A DNA stretch of 64,000 bases from Hasllibacter halocynthiae (GTDB taxonomy: Bacteria > Pseudomonadota > Alphaproteobacteria > Rhodobacterales > Rhodobacteraceae). Positions 8,620-16,775 of this stretch are shown piece by piece. Every line of letters starts with the position of its first letter. Position 1 is the first letter of the stretch. Both the position numbers and the translations under genes were made by a program. The notes under the pieces are model-generated. The model saw only the letters and a program-made list of their open reading frames with translations. It was not told the DNA's origin and made no database searches. The DNA is taken from positions 1,054,001-1,118,000 of the forward strand of contig NZ_PVTT01000001.1 in NCBI RefSeq assembly GCF_003003095.1, read 5' to 3'.

Positions 8620-9123
8620 TCAGCGGAACGGATACATCCAGCCCCGGTAGTCCCCGACCAGCGCCTGCGCGCGGGCGATCTCCTCCAGGGTCATCTTCCT
8701 GACCACCTCCTCGATCGAGATGGCCGCGTCGGGGTCGCCCCCGATGGTGGACAGGGCGTACCACAAATAGGCGCGCACGGGGTCGGGCGCCGGCATCCCG
8801 ATCCCTTCCTCGTAGTACCAGCCCACGCCCGACTGGGCCCCCGGATGGCCCTTCATGGCCGACCGCAGGTACCACTCGAACGCTCGCTCGCGGTCCTGCT
8901 CGACCCCCAGGCCCAGGGCGTACATCACGCCGATCAGCTCCTCGGCGTCGGCGTTGCCCGACCGTGCGTAGAGGCGCAGCTCCGCCATCGCCTCTTCCCA
9001 GCGGCCCGCGTCCATCAGGTCGCGCGCCGTCTCGACCTGCGCGGCGGCCGGGCCCGCCAGGATCGCGAGGGCCAGCGCCGCGGGCTTGAGTGCGCGCGCG
9101 ATCCGGCCGAACCTCTCCTCCAT
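8620..9123 (-). CDS. Secreted Sel1-repeat (TPR-like) protein
   Basis: A 167-residue protein with a signal peptide (Arg-rich start, then PAALALAILAGPAAAQ, cleavage near residue 29). It then has Sel1-type helical repeats, for example AEELIGVMYALGLGV and ERAFEWYLRSAMKGHPGAQ, ending WYYEEG and AYLWYALST. Sel1 repeats bind proteins; periplasmic versions often act in envelope maintenance or signalling. Its ATG (9123-9121) overlaps the start codon of the divergent peroxidase gene at 9122 in a shared CATG. Each gene's promoter must therefore sit within the other's coding sequence, or one start is misassigned. I see no usable alternative start that keeps the signal peptide. Confidence 0.75.
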   Translation of the reverse strand: MEERFGRIARALKPAALALAILAGPAAAQVETARDLMDAGRWEEAMAELRLYARSGNADAEELIGVMYALGLGVEQDRERAFEWYLRSAMKGHPGAQSGVGWYYEEGIGMPAPDPVRAYLWYALSTIGGDPDAAISIEEVVRKMTLEEIARAQALVGDYRGWMYPFR

Positions 9124-10417
9124 GCTGCGCCTCCTCTCCCTGATCCTCGCCCTGCCCGCCGCGGCGCAGGACCTGCCGCCGCCCGTGGATCCGGCGGACT
9201 TTCCGGACCACCCCGCCCCCCTGGTCGAGCTGGGCCGCCTTCTCTTCCACGACCCGATCCTCTCGGGCAACCGCAACATCGCCTGCGCGACCTGCCACGC
9301 GGCCGACCACGGCGGGGGCGACGGCCTCTCCCTCGGCATCGGCGAGGGGGGCGCGGGCACCGGCCCGGACCGCACCGCCGAGGGGATCGAGAAGCGCATC
9401 CCCCGCAACGCGCCGGGCCTCTGGAACCTCGGGCATCGCGACGTCTCCGTCCTCTTCCACGACGGCCGGCTCGAGGCGTCCGACATCTTCGGCAACGGCT
9501 TCTCCTCCCCGGCCGAGGAATGGCTGCCCGGCGGCCTCGACTCCATCCTCGCGGCGCAGGCCCTCTTTCCCATGACCGCCCGGTTCGAGATGGCCGGCTC
9601 GCCCACCTCGGGCGAGGTGGGGGGCGCGGTGAACGACCGGATCGACGCCGCCTGGCCCATCCTCGCCGCCCGCGTCTCGGCGGTTCCGGACTACTTCGCC
9701 ATGATCCGGGACGCCTTCCCTGAGGTCCGGGGCGAGGCCGAAGTCACGGCCGTCCATCTCGCCAACGCCCTCGCCGCCTTCATGACCGTCCAGTTCGAGA
9801 GCCACGATTCCCCCTTCGACCGGCACCTGCGCGGCGAGCCGGGCGTCCTCGCCCCCGAGGCGGCCGAGGGCATGGCCCTCTTCTACGGCCGGGCGGGCTG
9901 CGCCGCCTGCCACTCCGGCACGCTCCTGTCGGACCAGGGCTTCCACGCCCTCGGCCTGCCGGCCTTCGGGCCGGGGCGCACCCGGACGTTCGACCCGATC
10001 CCCCGCGACGTGGGCCGCATGGCCGAATCCGACCGCGCCGAGGACGCCTACCGGTTCCGCACGCCCATGCTCCGCAACGTCGCGCTGACCGCGCCCTACG
10101 GGCACAACGGCGCCTTCCCGACGCTCGAGGGGATCGTGCGCCACCATCTCGACCCGGCCGCCTCCCTCGCCCGCTGGCAGCCGGAGGACGCCGCCCTGCC
10201 CCCCGCGCCCCGCATCGCCGCGGTGGACTTCGCGATCCGGCAGGACGCGCGCGAGATGGCCCGCCAGGCCGCGGCCCTTGACATCGCGCCCGCACCGATG
10301 ACGGACGCGGAGGTGGACGCCCTCGTCGCCTTCCTCCACGCCCTCACGGGCGAGACGGCCCGCGCCCTTCCCCTCGCCGCCCCCGAGACGGTCCCCAGCG
10401 GCCTGCCCCCCGGCTGA
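9122..10417 (+). CDS. Di-haem cytochrome c peroxidase / MauG-family protein
   Basis: A 431-residue periplasmic protein with signal peptide MLRLLSLILALPAAAQ. Two haem c attachment sites are present: C55-A-T-C58-H59 and C260-A-A-C263-H264. LGRLLFHDPILSGN near residue 38 and FRTPMLRNVALTAPYGHNG in the second half are family hallmarks (the latter includes the distal-side tract). CcpA enzymes reduce H2O2 using cytochrome c; MauG-type relatives oxidise protein substrates. The length exceeds classical CcpA, and the MauG/di-haem oxidoreductase subgroup is possible. The ATG at 9122 gives the signal peptide; a TTG at 9086 would add 12 residues ahead of it and is less likely. Confidence 0.85.
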   Translation: MLRLLSLILALPAAAQDLPPPVDPADFPDHPAPLVELGRLLFHDPILSGNRNIACATCHAADHGGGDGLSLGIGEGGAGTGPDRTAEGIEKRIPRNAPGLWNLGHRDVSVLFHDGRLEASDIFGNGFSSPAEEWLPGGLDSILAAQALFPMTARFEMAGSPTSGEVGGAVNDRIDAAWPILAARVSAVPDYFAMIRDAFPEVRGEAEVTAVHLANALAAFMTVQFESHDSPFDRHLRGEPGVLAPEAAEGMALFYGRAGCAACHSGTLLSDQGFHALGLPAFGPGRTRTFDPIPRDVGRMAESDRAEDAYRFRTPMLRNVALTAPYGHNGAFPTLEGIVRHHLDPAASLARWQPEDAALPPAPRIAAVDFAIRQDAREMARQAAALDIAPAPMTDAEVDALVAFLHALTGETARALPLAAPETVPSGLPPG

Positions 10418-10727
10418 AGCACGGCCGGCGCCCGGCCGGAGCATCGGCCGCGCCCGCAGGCGGCGCGGGGGCCGGTCCGCGGGGCGGAACGCCTTCCGAC
10501 CGCACCCCCCGGGGCCCGCGGCGCGGCACGCGCCGCCACCGGCCCGTCCCGACCCGCCCCATCGGGCGACCCCCCCGCCGGGCCCGACGACCACCGCGGG
10601 GCGGGCAGCCATGGCACAGCCGGGCACCCCCGCGCCCGGCCCCCGCGGGCACCCCCGCGCCCGGCCCTTGCGGGCACCCCCGCGCCCGGCCCTTGCGGGC
10701 ACCCCCGCGCCGCGCCATCCCGCCTCG
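10418..10727. other. 310-base intergenic stretch
   Basis: Extremely GC-rich spacer between the peroxidase and selD. Apart from the 25-bp tandem array at its right end (10621-10711), I see no gene, promoter consensus or T-tailed terminator. Open frames here look like GC-driven artefacts. Confidence 0.5.
10621..10711. repeat. 25-bp tandem repeat upstream of selD, about 3.6 copies
   Basis: Units begin CGGGCACCCCCGCGCCCGGC at 10621, 10646, 10671 and 10696 (period exactly 25). They differ only at the CCCCG/CCTTG end; the last copy is truncated. The array sits 17 bases before the selD ATG at 10728. Since 25 is not a multiple of three, an N-terminal extension of SelD translated through it would read each unit in a different frame. 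That argues that the array is noncoding and that 10728 is the true start. Confidence 0.85.
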
Positions 10728-12881
10728 ATGGAGACGCTCCCCCTCACCCGCGACCTCGTGCTCGTCGGCGGCGGCCACGCGCACGCGCTCGTCCTGCGCC
10801 GCTGGGGCATGGACCCCCTGCCCGGCGGGCGCCTCACGTTGATCGACCCCGGCGCGACCACCGCCTATACGGGGATGCTTCCCGGCCTCGTCGCCGGCCA
10901 CTACCGCCGCCCCGAGACCGAGATCGACCTCGTCCGCCTCGCCCGCTTCGCCGGGGCGCGCCTGATCCGCGCGCGCGCCGCCGGGATCGACCGGCAGGCC
11001 CGGCGCATCGCCGTCGAGGGGCGGCCCCCCGTCGCCTACGACGTCGCCTCCTTCGACGTCGGGTTGACCGGCGCCATGCCGGACCTTCCGGGCTTCGCCG
11101 ACCACGGCCACCCGGCCAAGCCCCTCGGGCCCTTCGCCGACGCCTGGGCCCGCTTCCTGCCCGGGGGCGGGCCGGCCGCCGTCCTCGGCGGCGGGGTCGG
11201 CGGGGTCGAGCTGGCGCTCGCGATGCGCCACGCCCTGCTCGCGCGCCACGGCCGGGCCGAGGTCGCCGTGATCGACGCCGGCCGCGCCCTCTCCGGCATC
11301 TCCCCGAAAGCCGCCGCCGCCCTTCGCGAAAGGCTCGCCCGGGCCGGCATCGCGCTTCACGAGGGCGCCGCCGCCATCCGCGTCGGCCCCGGCGCCGTGA
11401 CCCTCGCAGGCGGGCGCGAGGTGCCGTCCGCCTTCACCGCCGGCGCCGCGGGGGGCCGTCCCTGGCCGCTCCTGGGCGGTCTCGGCCTCGCGCTCGAGGA
11501 TGGCTGGCTCGCGGTGGACGACCGCCTGCGAACCTCCGACCCGCGCGTCTTCGCCGCGGGCGACTGCGCCTTCCTCGCCTACGCGCCCCGCCCAAAGGCC
11601 GGGGTCTACGCCGTGCGCGCCGCGCCCGTCCTCGCCGCGAACCTTCGCGACGCCCTTCGGGGGCGCGAGCCGCGGCGCCGCTTCCGACCCCAGCGCAGCT
11701 ACCTCAAGCTCATCACCCTCGGGGCGCGCGAGGCGGTCGCCGACAGGGGCGGGCGCGCCGTCACCGCCGCGCCCGGCGCCCTCTGGCGCTGGAAGGACCG
11801 GATCGACCGGCAATTCATGGCCCGCCTCTCGGACCTCGCCCCGATGCCGCGCCCCAGGGCGCCCCGCGTCGCCGCCGCAGGCCTTGCGGAGGCCCTGGCA
11901 GGCGCGCCGCCCTGCGGGGCCTGCGGCGCCAAGGTGGGCGGCGCGACGCTTGCGGCGGCCCTCGCCGCCCTTCCCGGCACGCGCCGCGAGGACGTCGAGA
12001 CGCCCCCCGGCGACGACGCGGCCGTGCTGCGCGTGGGCGGCGCCCGGCAGGTGCTGACGACCGACCACCTGCGCGCCTTCACCCTCGACCCCTGGCTGAT
12101 GGCGCGGATCGCCGCGCTCCACGCTCTAGGCGACGTGCGGGCGATGGGCGCCGCGCCGCAAGCCGCTCTGGCGCAGATCACCCTGCCCCGCCTCGCCCCC
12201 CGGCTCGAGGCCGAGACCCTGCGCGAGGTCATGGCCGGCGCCGCCTCCGCCCTCGTGCCCGCCGGCTGCGCCATCGCGGGCGGCCACACGACCCAGGGCC
12301 CCGAGATGCAGATCGGCTTCACCCTCGCCGGCCTCGCGGACCGGCCCGTGACGCTGGCGGGCGCACGGCCCGGCGACGCGCTGGTGCTCACCCGTCCCAT
12401 CGGCTCGGGCACGATCCTCGCGGGCGAGATGGCGCTGGCCGCCACGGGCCCCGAGGTCGCCGCCTGCCTCGACCTCCTCTCCGCCGACCAAGCGGCCGAG
12501 GCCGAGGCCCTGCGCGACGCCCGGGCGATGACCGACGTGACGGGATTCGGCCTGCTCGGCCATGCGGCCGCCATGGCCGCGGCCTCCGGCGTCACGCTTC
12601 GCATCGACCTCGAGGCGGTGCCGCTGATGGACGGCGCGCTGCGGCTGGCCGAAGGGGGGACCCGCTCCTCCCTCTTCGCGGCCAACGCCGAAGGGATGGC
12701 CGGCCGCGTTCTGCGGCCCGAGGGCGCGCGCTCGGACCTCCTCCTCGATCCGCAGACCGCGGGCGGCCTGCTGGCCGCCGTCGATCCCGCCGCCGTGCCG
12801 GCGCTGCGGGCCGCGATCCCCCATCTCGCCCAGATCGGCGGGGCCACGGCCCCGGACGGGTTCGACGTCCGCGTCCGCTGA
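10728..12881 (+). CDS. selD: Selenide, water dikinase with N-terminal FAD/NAD(P)-dependent oxidoreductase domain
   Basis: A 717-residue bifunctional protein. Residues 1-~385 are a pyridine-nucleotide-disulphide-type flavoprotein: DLVLVGGGHAHALVLRRWGM at the N-terminus, AVLGGGVGGVELALAM as second dinucleotide site, and VFAAGDCA near the end of the domain. Residues ~386-717 are selenophosphate synthetase. PCGACGAKVGG places C399 and K402 at the positions of the catalytic Cys17 and Lys20 of E. coli SelD, and GDDAAVLR and TDVTGFGLLGH are also conserved. SelD makes selenophosphate from selenide and ATP; the flavoprotein part may supply reduced selenium (inference). This fusion is known in alphaproteobacteria. 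It converges with mnmH, its likely client pathway. Confidence 0.93.
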   Translation: METLPLTRDLVLVGGGHAHALVLRRWGMDPLPGGRLTLIDPGATTAYTGMLPGLVAGHYRRPETEIDLVRLARFAGARLIRARAAGIDRQARRIAVEGRPPVAYDVASFDVGLTGAMPDLPGFADHGHPAKPLGPFADAWARFLPGGGPAAVLGGGVGGVELALAMRHALLARHGRAEVAVIDAGRALSGISPKAAAALRERLARAGIALHEGAAAIRVGPGAVTLAGGREVPSAFTAGAAGGRPWPLLGGLGLALEDGWLAVDDRLRTSDPRVFAAGDCAFLAYAPRPKAGVYAVRAAPVLAANLRDALRGREPRRRFRPQRSYLKLITLGAREAVADRGGRAVTAAPGALWRWKDRIDRQFMARLSDLAPMPRPRAPRVAAAGLAEALAGAPPCGACGAKVGGATLAAALAALPGTRREDVETPPGDDAAVLRVGGARQVLTTDHLRAFTLDPWLMARIAALHALGDVRAMGAAPQAALAQITLPRLAPRLEAETLREVMAGAASALVPAGCAIAGGHTTQGPEMQIGFTLAGLADRPVTLAGARPGDALVLTRPIGSGTILAGEMALAATGPEVAACLDLLSADQAAEAEALRDARAMTDVTGFGLLGHAAAMAAASGVTLRIDLEAVPLMDGALRLAEGGTRSSLFAANAEGMAGRVLRPEGARSDLLLDPQTAGGLLAAVDPAAVPALRAAIPHLAQIGGATAPDGFDVRVR

Positions 12882-13052
12882 CCGGAAGGCCCACGCGCGG
12901 ACCCGGTCCGGCGCGGCGGCCGGCCGGCCGAAGCCCCGCCACCCGGCAAGGCGAACCGGACCCGCCGGAGGAATCGACCCGGGAGCCGGCCCGGGAGCTG
13001 GCTCGTCGCCGCGCGGGCCCCGCGGCCGATCCGGCGGACGCACCCCGCCGGG

Positions 13053-13204
13053 CCGTCCGCCCGAAGGGCCCCGCACGCGGGCCCGGATCGCCCGCCCGGG
13101 GCGGCCATGACCACCCCGGCGATGGTGCCGGTTCGCAAGCGCATGCCAGCCCCCTTCGCATCACGGGAACAGGTCTAGCAGGCCCGGATTAACGGAAGGT
13201 GAAG
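13053..13204. repeat. Dispersed intergenic module, copy A (with CtrA-like box and MRLRT start)
   Basis: This ~152-base segment in the 354-base convergent gap 12882-13235 is clearly homologous to 29721-29871. Shared blocks include CCGAAGG with CCCCGC, CGGGCCC with GATCGCCCGCCCGGGG, and GGTTCGCAAGCGCA. Also shared are CTAGC-GGCCCGG-TTAACGG and a final GTGAA. Read on the minus strand it has, in order, a TTCA-N7-TTAA box, a GAAGGGG ribosome-binding-like tract and ATG (13144) opening MRLRTGTIAG. The frame then runs on antisense to selD, so any product is probably short or decayed. Nothing else is evident in the gap. Confidence 0.7.
13189..13203 (-). promoter_or_regulatory. CtrA-like box in module copy A
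   Basis: On the minus strand the site reads TTCACCTTCCGTTAA, matching the CtrA full-site pattern TTAA-N7-TTAA with one mismatch in the left half. It lies 44 nt before the ATG at 13144. The same right half (CCGTTAA) and the same spacing recur at 29856-29870 and at 48235-48249. Confidence 0.5.
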
Positions 13205-13235
13205 TCACCGTGCGATATCGGTATGCCGCCTAGCA

Positions 13236-14309
13236 TCAAGGCCTTGCACCGCCTTCTTCGAGCATTCGCATTACTGCCCCGGCGGTCTCGGCCACGTCCC
13301 CCGGCCCGGCGCCGCGCAGGGCCGCCGTGCCGAAGGGCCGCGCGTCGCGCCGCATGGCGCCGCGCGCGTAGCGGGGATCGTAGTGCCGCTCGATCAGCTC
13401 CAGCGCCAGGGGCTCGAACGCCCCTGTCCGGGCCAGCGCGGTCCACCGCTCCACCGCCTCGCCGCCGGCGATCCGCCGAAGCTGCCCCAGCCGCCCCTCC
13501 AGCGCGGGAAGGTCCGCCGTCAGGTCGCGATAGGCCCGCGCCAGATAAGCCGCCCGCACCTCCGGCGCGGCCTCGATGCGGATGCGCGGCGCCTCCCGCA
13601 TCGCCTTCCACAGCGAGGGCGGCACCGCGATGTCCCCGACCTTCGAGGACTCCGCCTCGACCAGGACCGGGCGGGCGGGGTCCATCCGCGACAGCGCGAC
13701 GGCCAGCCGTCCTTCGAACGCCTTCTGGCCGGGCTGCCCGCCTTCCCGCGCGCCGAGGACGCTGCCGCGATGGTTCGCCAGGCCCTCCAGGTCCAGCACC
13801 TGCCCGCCCCGGCGGGCGACCTCCGCCAGGATATCGGTCTTGGCGGTTCCCGTGTTGCCGTCCAGCACGACCGGCCGGACCGGCAGCGCCGCCTCGTAGA
13901 GCATCCCCTGCACCCTGCGCCGCCAGGCCCGGTAGCCCCCTTCGACGACCGAGACGCGCCACCCGACCTCCGACAGGATCACCGCGAACGCCCCCGAGCG
14001 CTGGCCCCCCCGCCAGCAGTAGACCAGCGGCCGCCAGCCGCCGTCCCGGTCCGCCAGCGGCCCCTCCAGGTGCCGGGCGGCGTTGCGCGACAGCCACGCC
14101 GCGCCCACCCGCCGGGCCCGGAACCGGTCCACCCGGGTGTAGAGCGTGCCGACCTCCGCCCTCTCCGCGTCGCTCATCGCGGGAAGGGAGATCGCACCGG
14201 GAAGGTGGTCCTCCGCGAACTCCGACGGCGAGCGCACGTCGATCACGTCGTCGAACGCCCCCGATGCCAGGGGGTCGATCCCCTCCAATGTCCAGCGCTC
14301 CAGCGGCAT
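13236..14309 (-). CDS. mnmH: tRNA 2-selenouridine synthase
   Basis: A 357-residue cytosolic enzyme (also called SelU/YbbB). The N-terminal rhodanese domain has IDVRSPSEFAEDHLPGA and the active loop CWRGGQRS with C98. The C-terminal P-loop domain has LDGNTGTAKTDIL (151-158 GNTGTAKT) and GSVLGAREGGQPGQKAFE. It uses selenophosphate from SelD to convert 2-thiouridine at the tRNA wobble position into 2-selenouridine through a geranylated intermediate. Facing selD with 354 bases between them, it completes a two-gene selenium pathway. No selA, selB or selC is visible nearby, suggesting selenium may be used here for tRNA modification only, though those genes could be elsewhere. Confidence 0.94.
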   Translation of the reverse strand: MPLERWTLEGIDPLASGAFDDVIDVRSPSEFAEDHLPGAISLPAMSDAERAEVGTLYTRVDRFRARRVGAAWLSRNAARHLEGPLADRDGGWRPLVYCWRGGQRSGAFAVILSEVGWRVSVVEGGYRAWRRRVQGMLYEAALPVRPVVLDGNTGTAKTDILAEVARRGGQVLDLEGLANHRGSVLGAREGGQPGQKAFEGRLAVALSRMDPARPVLVEAESSKVGDIAVPPSLWKAMREAPRIRIEAAPEVRAAYLARAYRDLTADLPALEGRLGQLRRIAGGEAVERWTALARTGAFEPLALELIERHYDPRYARGAMRRDARPFGTAALRGAGPGDVAETAGAVMRMLEEGGARP

Positions 14310-14318
14310 GCCCGCCCC

Positions 14319-15107
14319 CTAGCGCCCCAGCACCGCGTCCGCCATGGCGAGGCCCGAGCGGATCGCCAACGCCGCGCCGTCCGCGATCCCGGTCCCCAGG
14401 CACCAGTCCCCCCCGACCAGCACCCCGCCCGCCTCGGCGAAGGGCGCGCCGAACCCGCCCGCGGGATGCGCGTGGCGCCAGCGATGGGCGGCGACCTCGG
14501 CATCGTCCGGCAGGCCCAGCCGAGCGGCCATGCGGGCGGCCATGACAGGCTTCTCCTCCTCCAGCGCGGCGCGGCTCTCCTCCTCGGCCATGTGGACGGC
14601 GACGGCGCCAGGCGGCGCGTGGCCCAGGATCCAACCCCTCGGAAGGGCTTCCGGAGCCAGATCCGTCCCGCGGGCGATCAAGGTCCAGCGCGGCGCCATC
14701 GGGGCCTCCGGCACCCCCGGCCCCAGAAGCGCCCGCGCCTGCGGCCGGGGCAGGGTCGAGACGACGCGCCCCGCCTCCATGCCGCCCCCGTCCCAGCGCA
14801 GGCGGCCCCCCGCCTCCACGCCGGCGACCGGGGTTCCCAACGTCGCCTCCAGCGGCGCGGCCAGGACGTCGACCGCGTCCTCCAGCTCCTCCGGCAGGGG
14901 CGGCAGCAGCGCCCGCGCCTCCGGGGTCAGCGCGGGCAGGCCGTGGTTCACCGCCACCCCGCCCGCGCGGGGCCGCCGCACCGCCGCGCGCCCGCCGGGC
15001 CGCCGGCCCTTGTCGACGAGGCGCACCGACAGGCCCGCCTCGGCGAGGCGCCGGCCGCAGGCCAGCCCCGCGAGGCCCGCCCCCAGGATCGCGACGTCCA
15101 CCCTCAA
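14319..15107 (-). CDS. FAD-dependent NAD(P)-binding oxidoreductase (amine oxidase-like)
   Basis: A ~262-residue flavoprotein. The dinucleotide fold VDVAILGAGLAGLACGRRLAEAG is at the very N-terminus, followed by [14 protein letters not shown]. The C-terminus GVLVGGDWCLGTGIADGAALAIRSGLAMAD is the second FAD contact. Similar short proteins are called NAD/FAD-dependent oxidoreductases of the renalase/amine oxidase type; the substrate is unknown. The start is TTG at 15107, overlapping the preceding stop as TTGA, or GTG at 15101 which trims two residues; no ATG precedes the Rossmann motif. It is the distal gene of the group 20048-14319. Confidence 0.8.
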   Translation of the reverse strand: MRVDVAILGAGLAGLACGRRLAEAGLSVRLVDKGRRPGGRAAVRRPRAGGVAVNHGLPALTPEARALLPPLPEELEDAVDVLAAPLEATLGTPVAGVEAGGRLRWDGGGMEAGRVVSTLPRPQARALLGPGVPEAPMAPRWTLIARGTDLAPEALPRGWILGHAPPGAVAVHMAEEESRAALEEEKPVMAARMAARLGLPDDAEVAAHRWRHAHPAGGFGAPFAEAGGVLVGGDWCLGTGIADGAALAIRSGLAMADAVLGR

Positions 15108-15766
15108 GGCGCCAGCCACCGCCCCGCCCAGCCGTCCGCGCGCCGGAACAGCGCCCGCCGGTGCGGCCGCTCGCCCAGGACCACGGCGTCGATCTCCTCC
15201 ACCCGGCCGAGGAGGACCCCGAACCGCTCGCGCGCCACGGTGGCCTCGTGGTCCCGCCAGTGCCCGATGGGCGTGCCCGGCGGGGGCTCGCCGCCGTAGT
15301 TCAGCCGCCCCTCCTGTGGGATGCCGCGCCAGCGCTCCTCCACCTCGCGGCCCGAGAGCACCTCCACCTTCATCCGCAGCCGCACCTGAAGCTGCACCTT
15401 CCGGTCCCAGACGTGCAGCGCCGCGCGGGGGTCGGCGCGCAGCTCCGCGACCTTGTCGCTTCCCAGATCGGTGTGGACCTCGACCTCTCCCGCCGCGCGG
15501 TCGGCGCGCCGCAGCCCCACGGTCCGCGCCTCCGGCCCCGCGGCCGAGATCGTCGCCAGCACCGGATGCCGCGCCGCCGCGCGGGCGTCGTGCACCCCAC
15601 GCGCCAGCCGCTCCCAGACCTTCGCGTGAAGGCCGTCCAGCTCCGCCGCCCAGGGGAAGCGGTCCCCGTCCGGCCGATCTGCGCTCACCGGCGCGGCCCA
15701 GTCGAGGGCCGGCTTCCCCTCGCTGCATTGCCGAGCGGTCCGGGCGTCCCCGGCCCCGTCATTCAT
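15104..15766 (-). CDS. Pyridoxamine 5'-phosphate oxidase-family flavin-binding protein
   Basis: A 220-residue protein of the PNPOx-like split-barrel family. It has WERLARGVHDARAAARHPVLATISAAGPEARTV at the start of the barrel, then VEVHTDLGSDKVAELRADPRAALHVWD and a C-terminal RGIPQEGRLNYGGEPPPGTP. Proteins of this type bind FMN and reduce or oxidise small molecules, but I see no specific signature of genuine PdxH, so catalytic role is open. It overlaps the end of the lipocalin-like gene by eight bases and is followed by the FAD oxidoreductase. Flavin chemistry therefore appears in both genes. Confidence 0.78.
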   Translation of the reverse strand: MNDGAGDARTARQCSEGKPALDWAAPVSADRPDGDRFPWAAELDGLHAKVWERLARGVHDARAAARHPVLATISAAGPEARTVGLRRADRAAGEVEVHTDLGSDKVAELRADPRAALHVWDRKVQLQVRLRMKVEVLSGREVEERWRGIPQEGRLNYGGEPPPGTPIGHWRDHEATVARERFGVLLGRVEEIDAVVLGERPHRRALFRRADGWAGRWLAP

Positions 15767-16775
15767 ACCCCGTCATCTCCAGATAGCCCCGCCCCTCGTG
15801 CGTTCCCTCGAACCGCAGCGGGCCTTCCCAATAGGGGACCGAGACGCCCATCCAGGCGTCCTCGTTCAGCGGGACGGTCCGCACGTCCACCCCTTCGGCG
15901 GGCAGCTCGACGCGCCATTCCACGGGCACGTCGCGGCCCGCGACCTCGGCCACGCGCAGCGGCGTCACGCGCAGCGCCCCGTCCCCGTAGGGCGTGGGCG
16001 TCCCGTCCGCCTCGATCCAGGTGGCGGAGGTGTAGTCGCCGCCGCCCCGCAGGCGGAACCCCATCATCCGCTCGCCCCCCTCGAAGGACAGGCTGAACCA
16101 GTCCCACCCCGTCTGCCCCTCCGAAAGGGGTTGGGAGGACCACTCCCGGTCCAGCCAGGCGTCCCCCGCGACGGCGACCGGGCCCGACGGCAGGTCGATG
16201 ACCCCCTCGGCCCGGTAGAAGGGCTGCGAGTAGTAGTGCGAGGCCTGCCCCTCGGCCGACTTGACCGAATAGCCCAGCGCCCCCTGCAGGACGAACGGCC
16301 CCTCGGCCACGAGGTCCAGCGCGAACCCCGCCTCGGGCCCGCGCGCGGTCATCGTGACGTCGGACAGCGACGGCCCCTCCATGGACCATTCGTCGATCCA
16401 GGCGCGGAACGGCTCGGCCTCGACGCCGGCCAGCCCGACCCCGCCCCGCGCGAAGCGTTCGGCCGCGAAGTGGCGCTCGGGCGTGGTGATCCCGGCATGG
16501 CCCATCCAGACCTGCGCGTCCGCCTCGCCAGGCGCGAGGGCGGAGCGGAACAGCGTCCACTGAACCCCGTAGTCCCGCCCGTCCTCGCCCGTCAGAGTGG
16601 CGGTCACGTACCACCATTCGATCCGGTAGTCCGAATGCGGTCCGTGGTCCCGGGGGAACGCGATCGCGTAGTCCGGGTCCGGCAGCGCGAACCCTTCGGC
16701 ATCCGTGCCGAGGCCGGCGAAGCCCTGCGCGAGGGAGGTCGCCGGCAGCAGGACCAGAAGGCAGATCAGGCGCAT
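15759..16775 (-). CDS. Secreted lipocalin-like (AttH/CrtC-type) protein
   Basis: A 338-residue exported protein with signal peptide MRLICLLVLLPATSLAQ. It carries DHGPHSDYRIEWWYVTATL, the signature of the AttH / carotenoid 1,2-hydratase (CrtC N-terminal) lipocalin-like family, and YYSQPFYRAEGVIDL and GDAWLDREWSSQPL typical of the second lipocalin domain. With the ABC ATPase (20048) and FtsX-like permease (19192) upstream, the order matches AttE-AttF/G-AttH of Agrobacterium. Members of that set are suggested to handle lipidic molecules in the envelope; a pigment-hydratase role is unlikely without carotenoid genes. The start at 16775 overlaps the permease stop by ATGA. Confidence 0.82.
   Translation of the reverse strand: MRLICLLVLLPATSLAQGFAGLGTDAEGFALPDPDYAIAFPRDHGPHSDYRIEWWYVTATLTGEDGRDYGVQWTLFRSALAPGEADAQVWMGHAGITTPERHFAAERFARGGVGLAGVEAEPFRAWIDEWSMEGPSLSDVTMTARGPEAGFALDLVAEGPFVLQGALGYSVKSAEGQASHYYSQPFYRAEGVIDLPSGPVAVAGDAWLDREWSSQPLSEGQTGWDWFSLSFEGGERMMGFRLRGGGDYTSATWIEADGTPTPYGDGALRVTPLRVAEVAGRDVPVEWRVELPAEGVDVRTVPLNEDAWMGVSVPYWEGPLRFEGTHEGRGYLEMTGYE

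Noticed and set aside
10418-10620. Possible small genes between the peroxidase and selD
   Set aside because: All frames are Gly/Ala/Arg/Pro-rich with no start that has a ribosome-binding site.
11699-13144. A 481-codon open frame antisense to selD
   Set aside because: Long antisense frames are expected in GC-rich DNA. The selD frame has unmistakable domains; only the first codons in the dispersed module are of interest.
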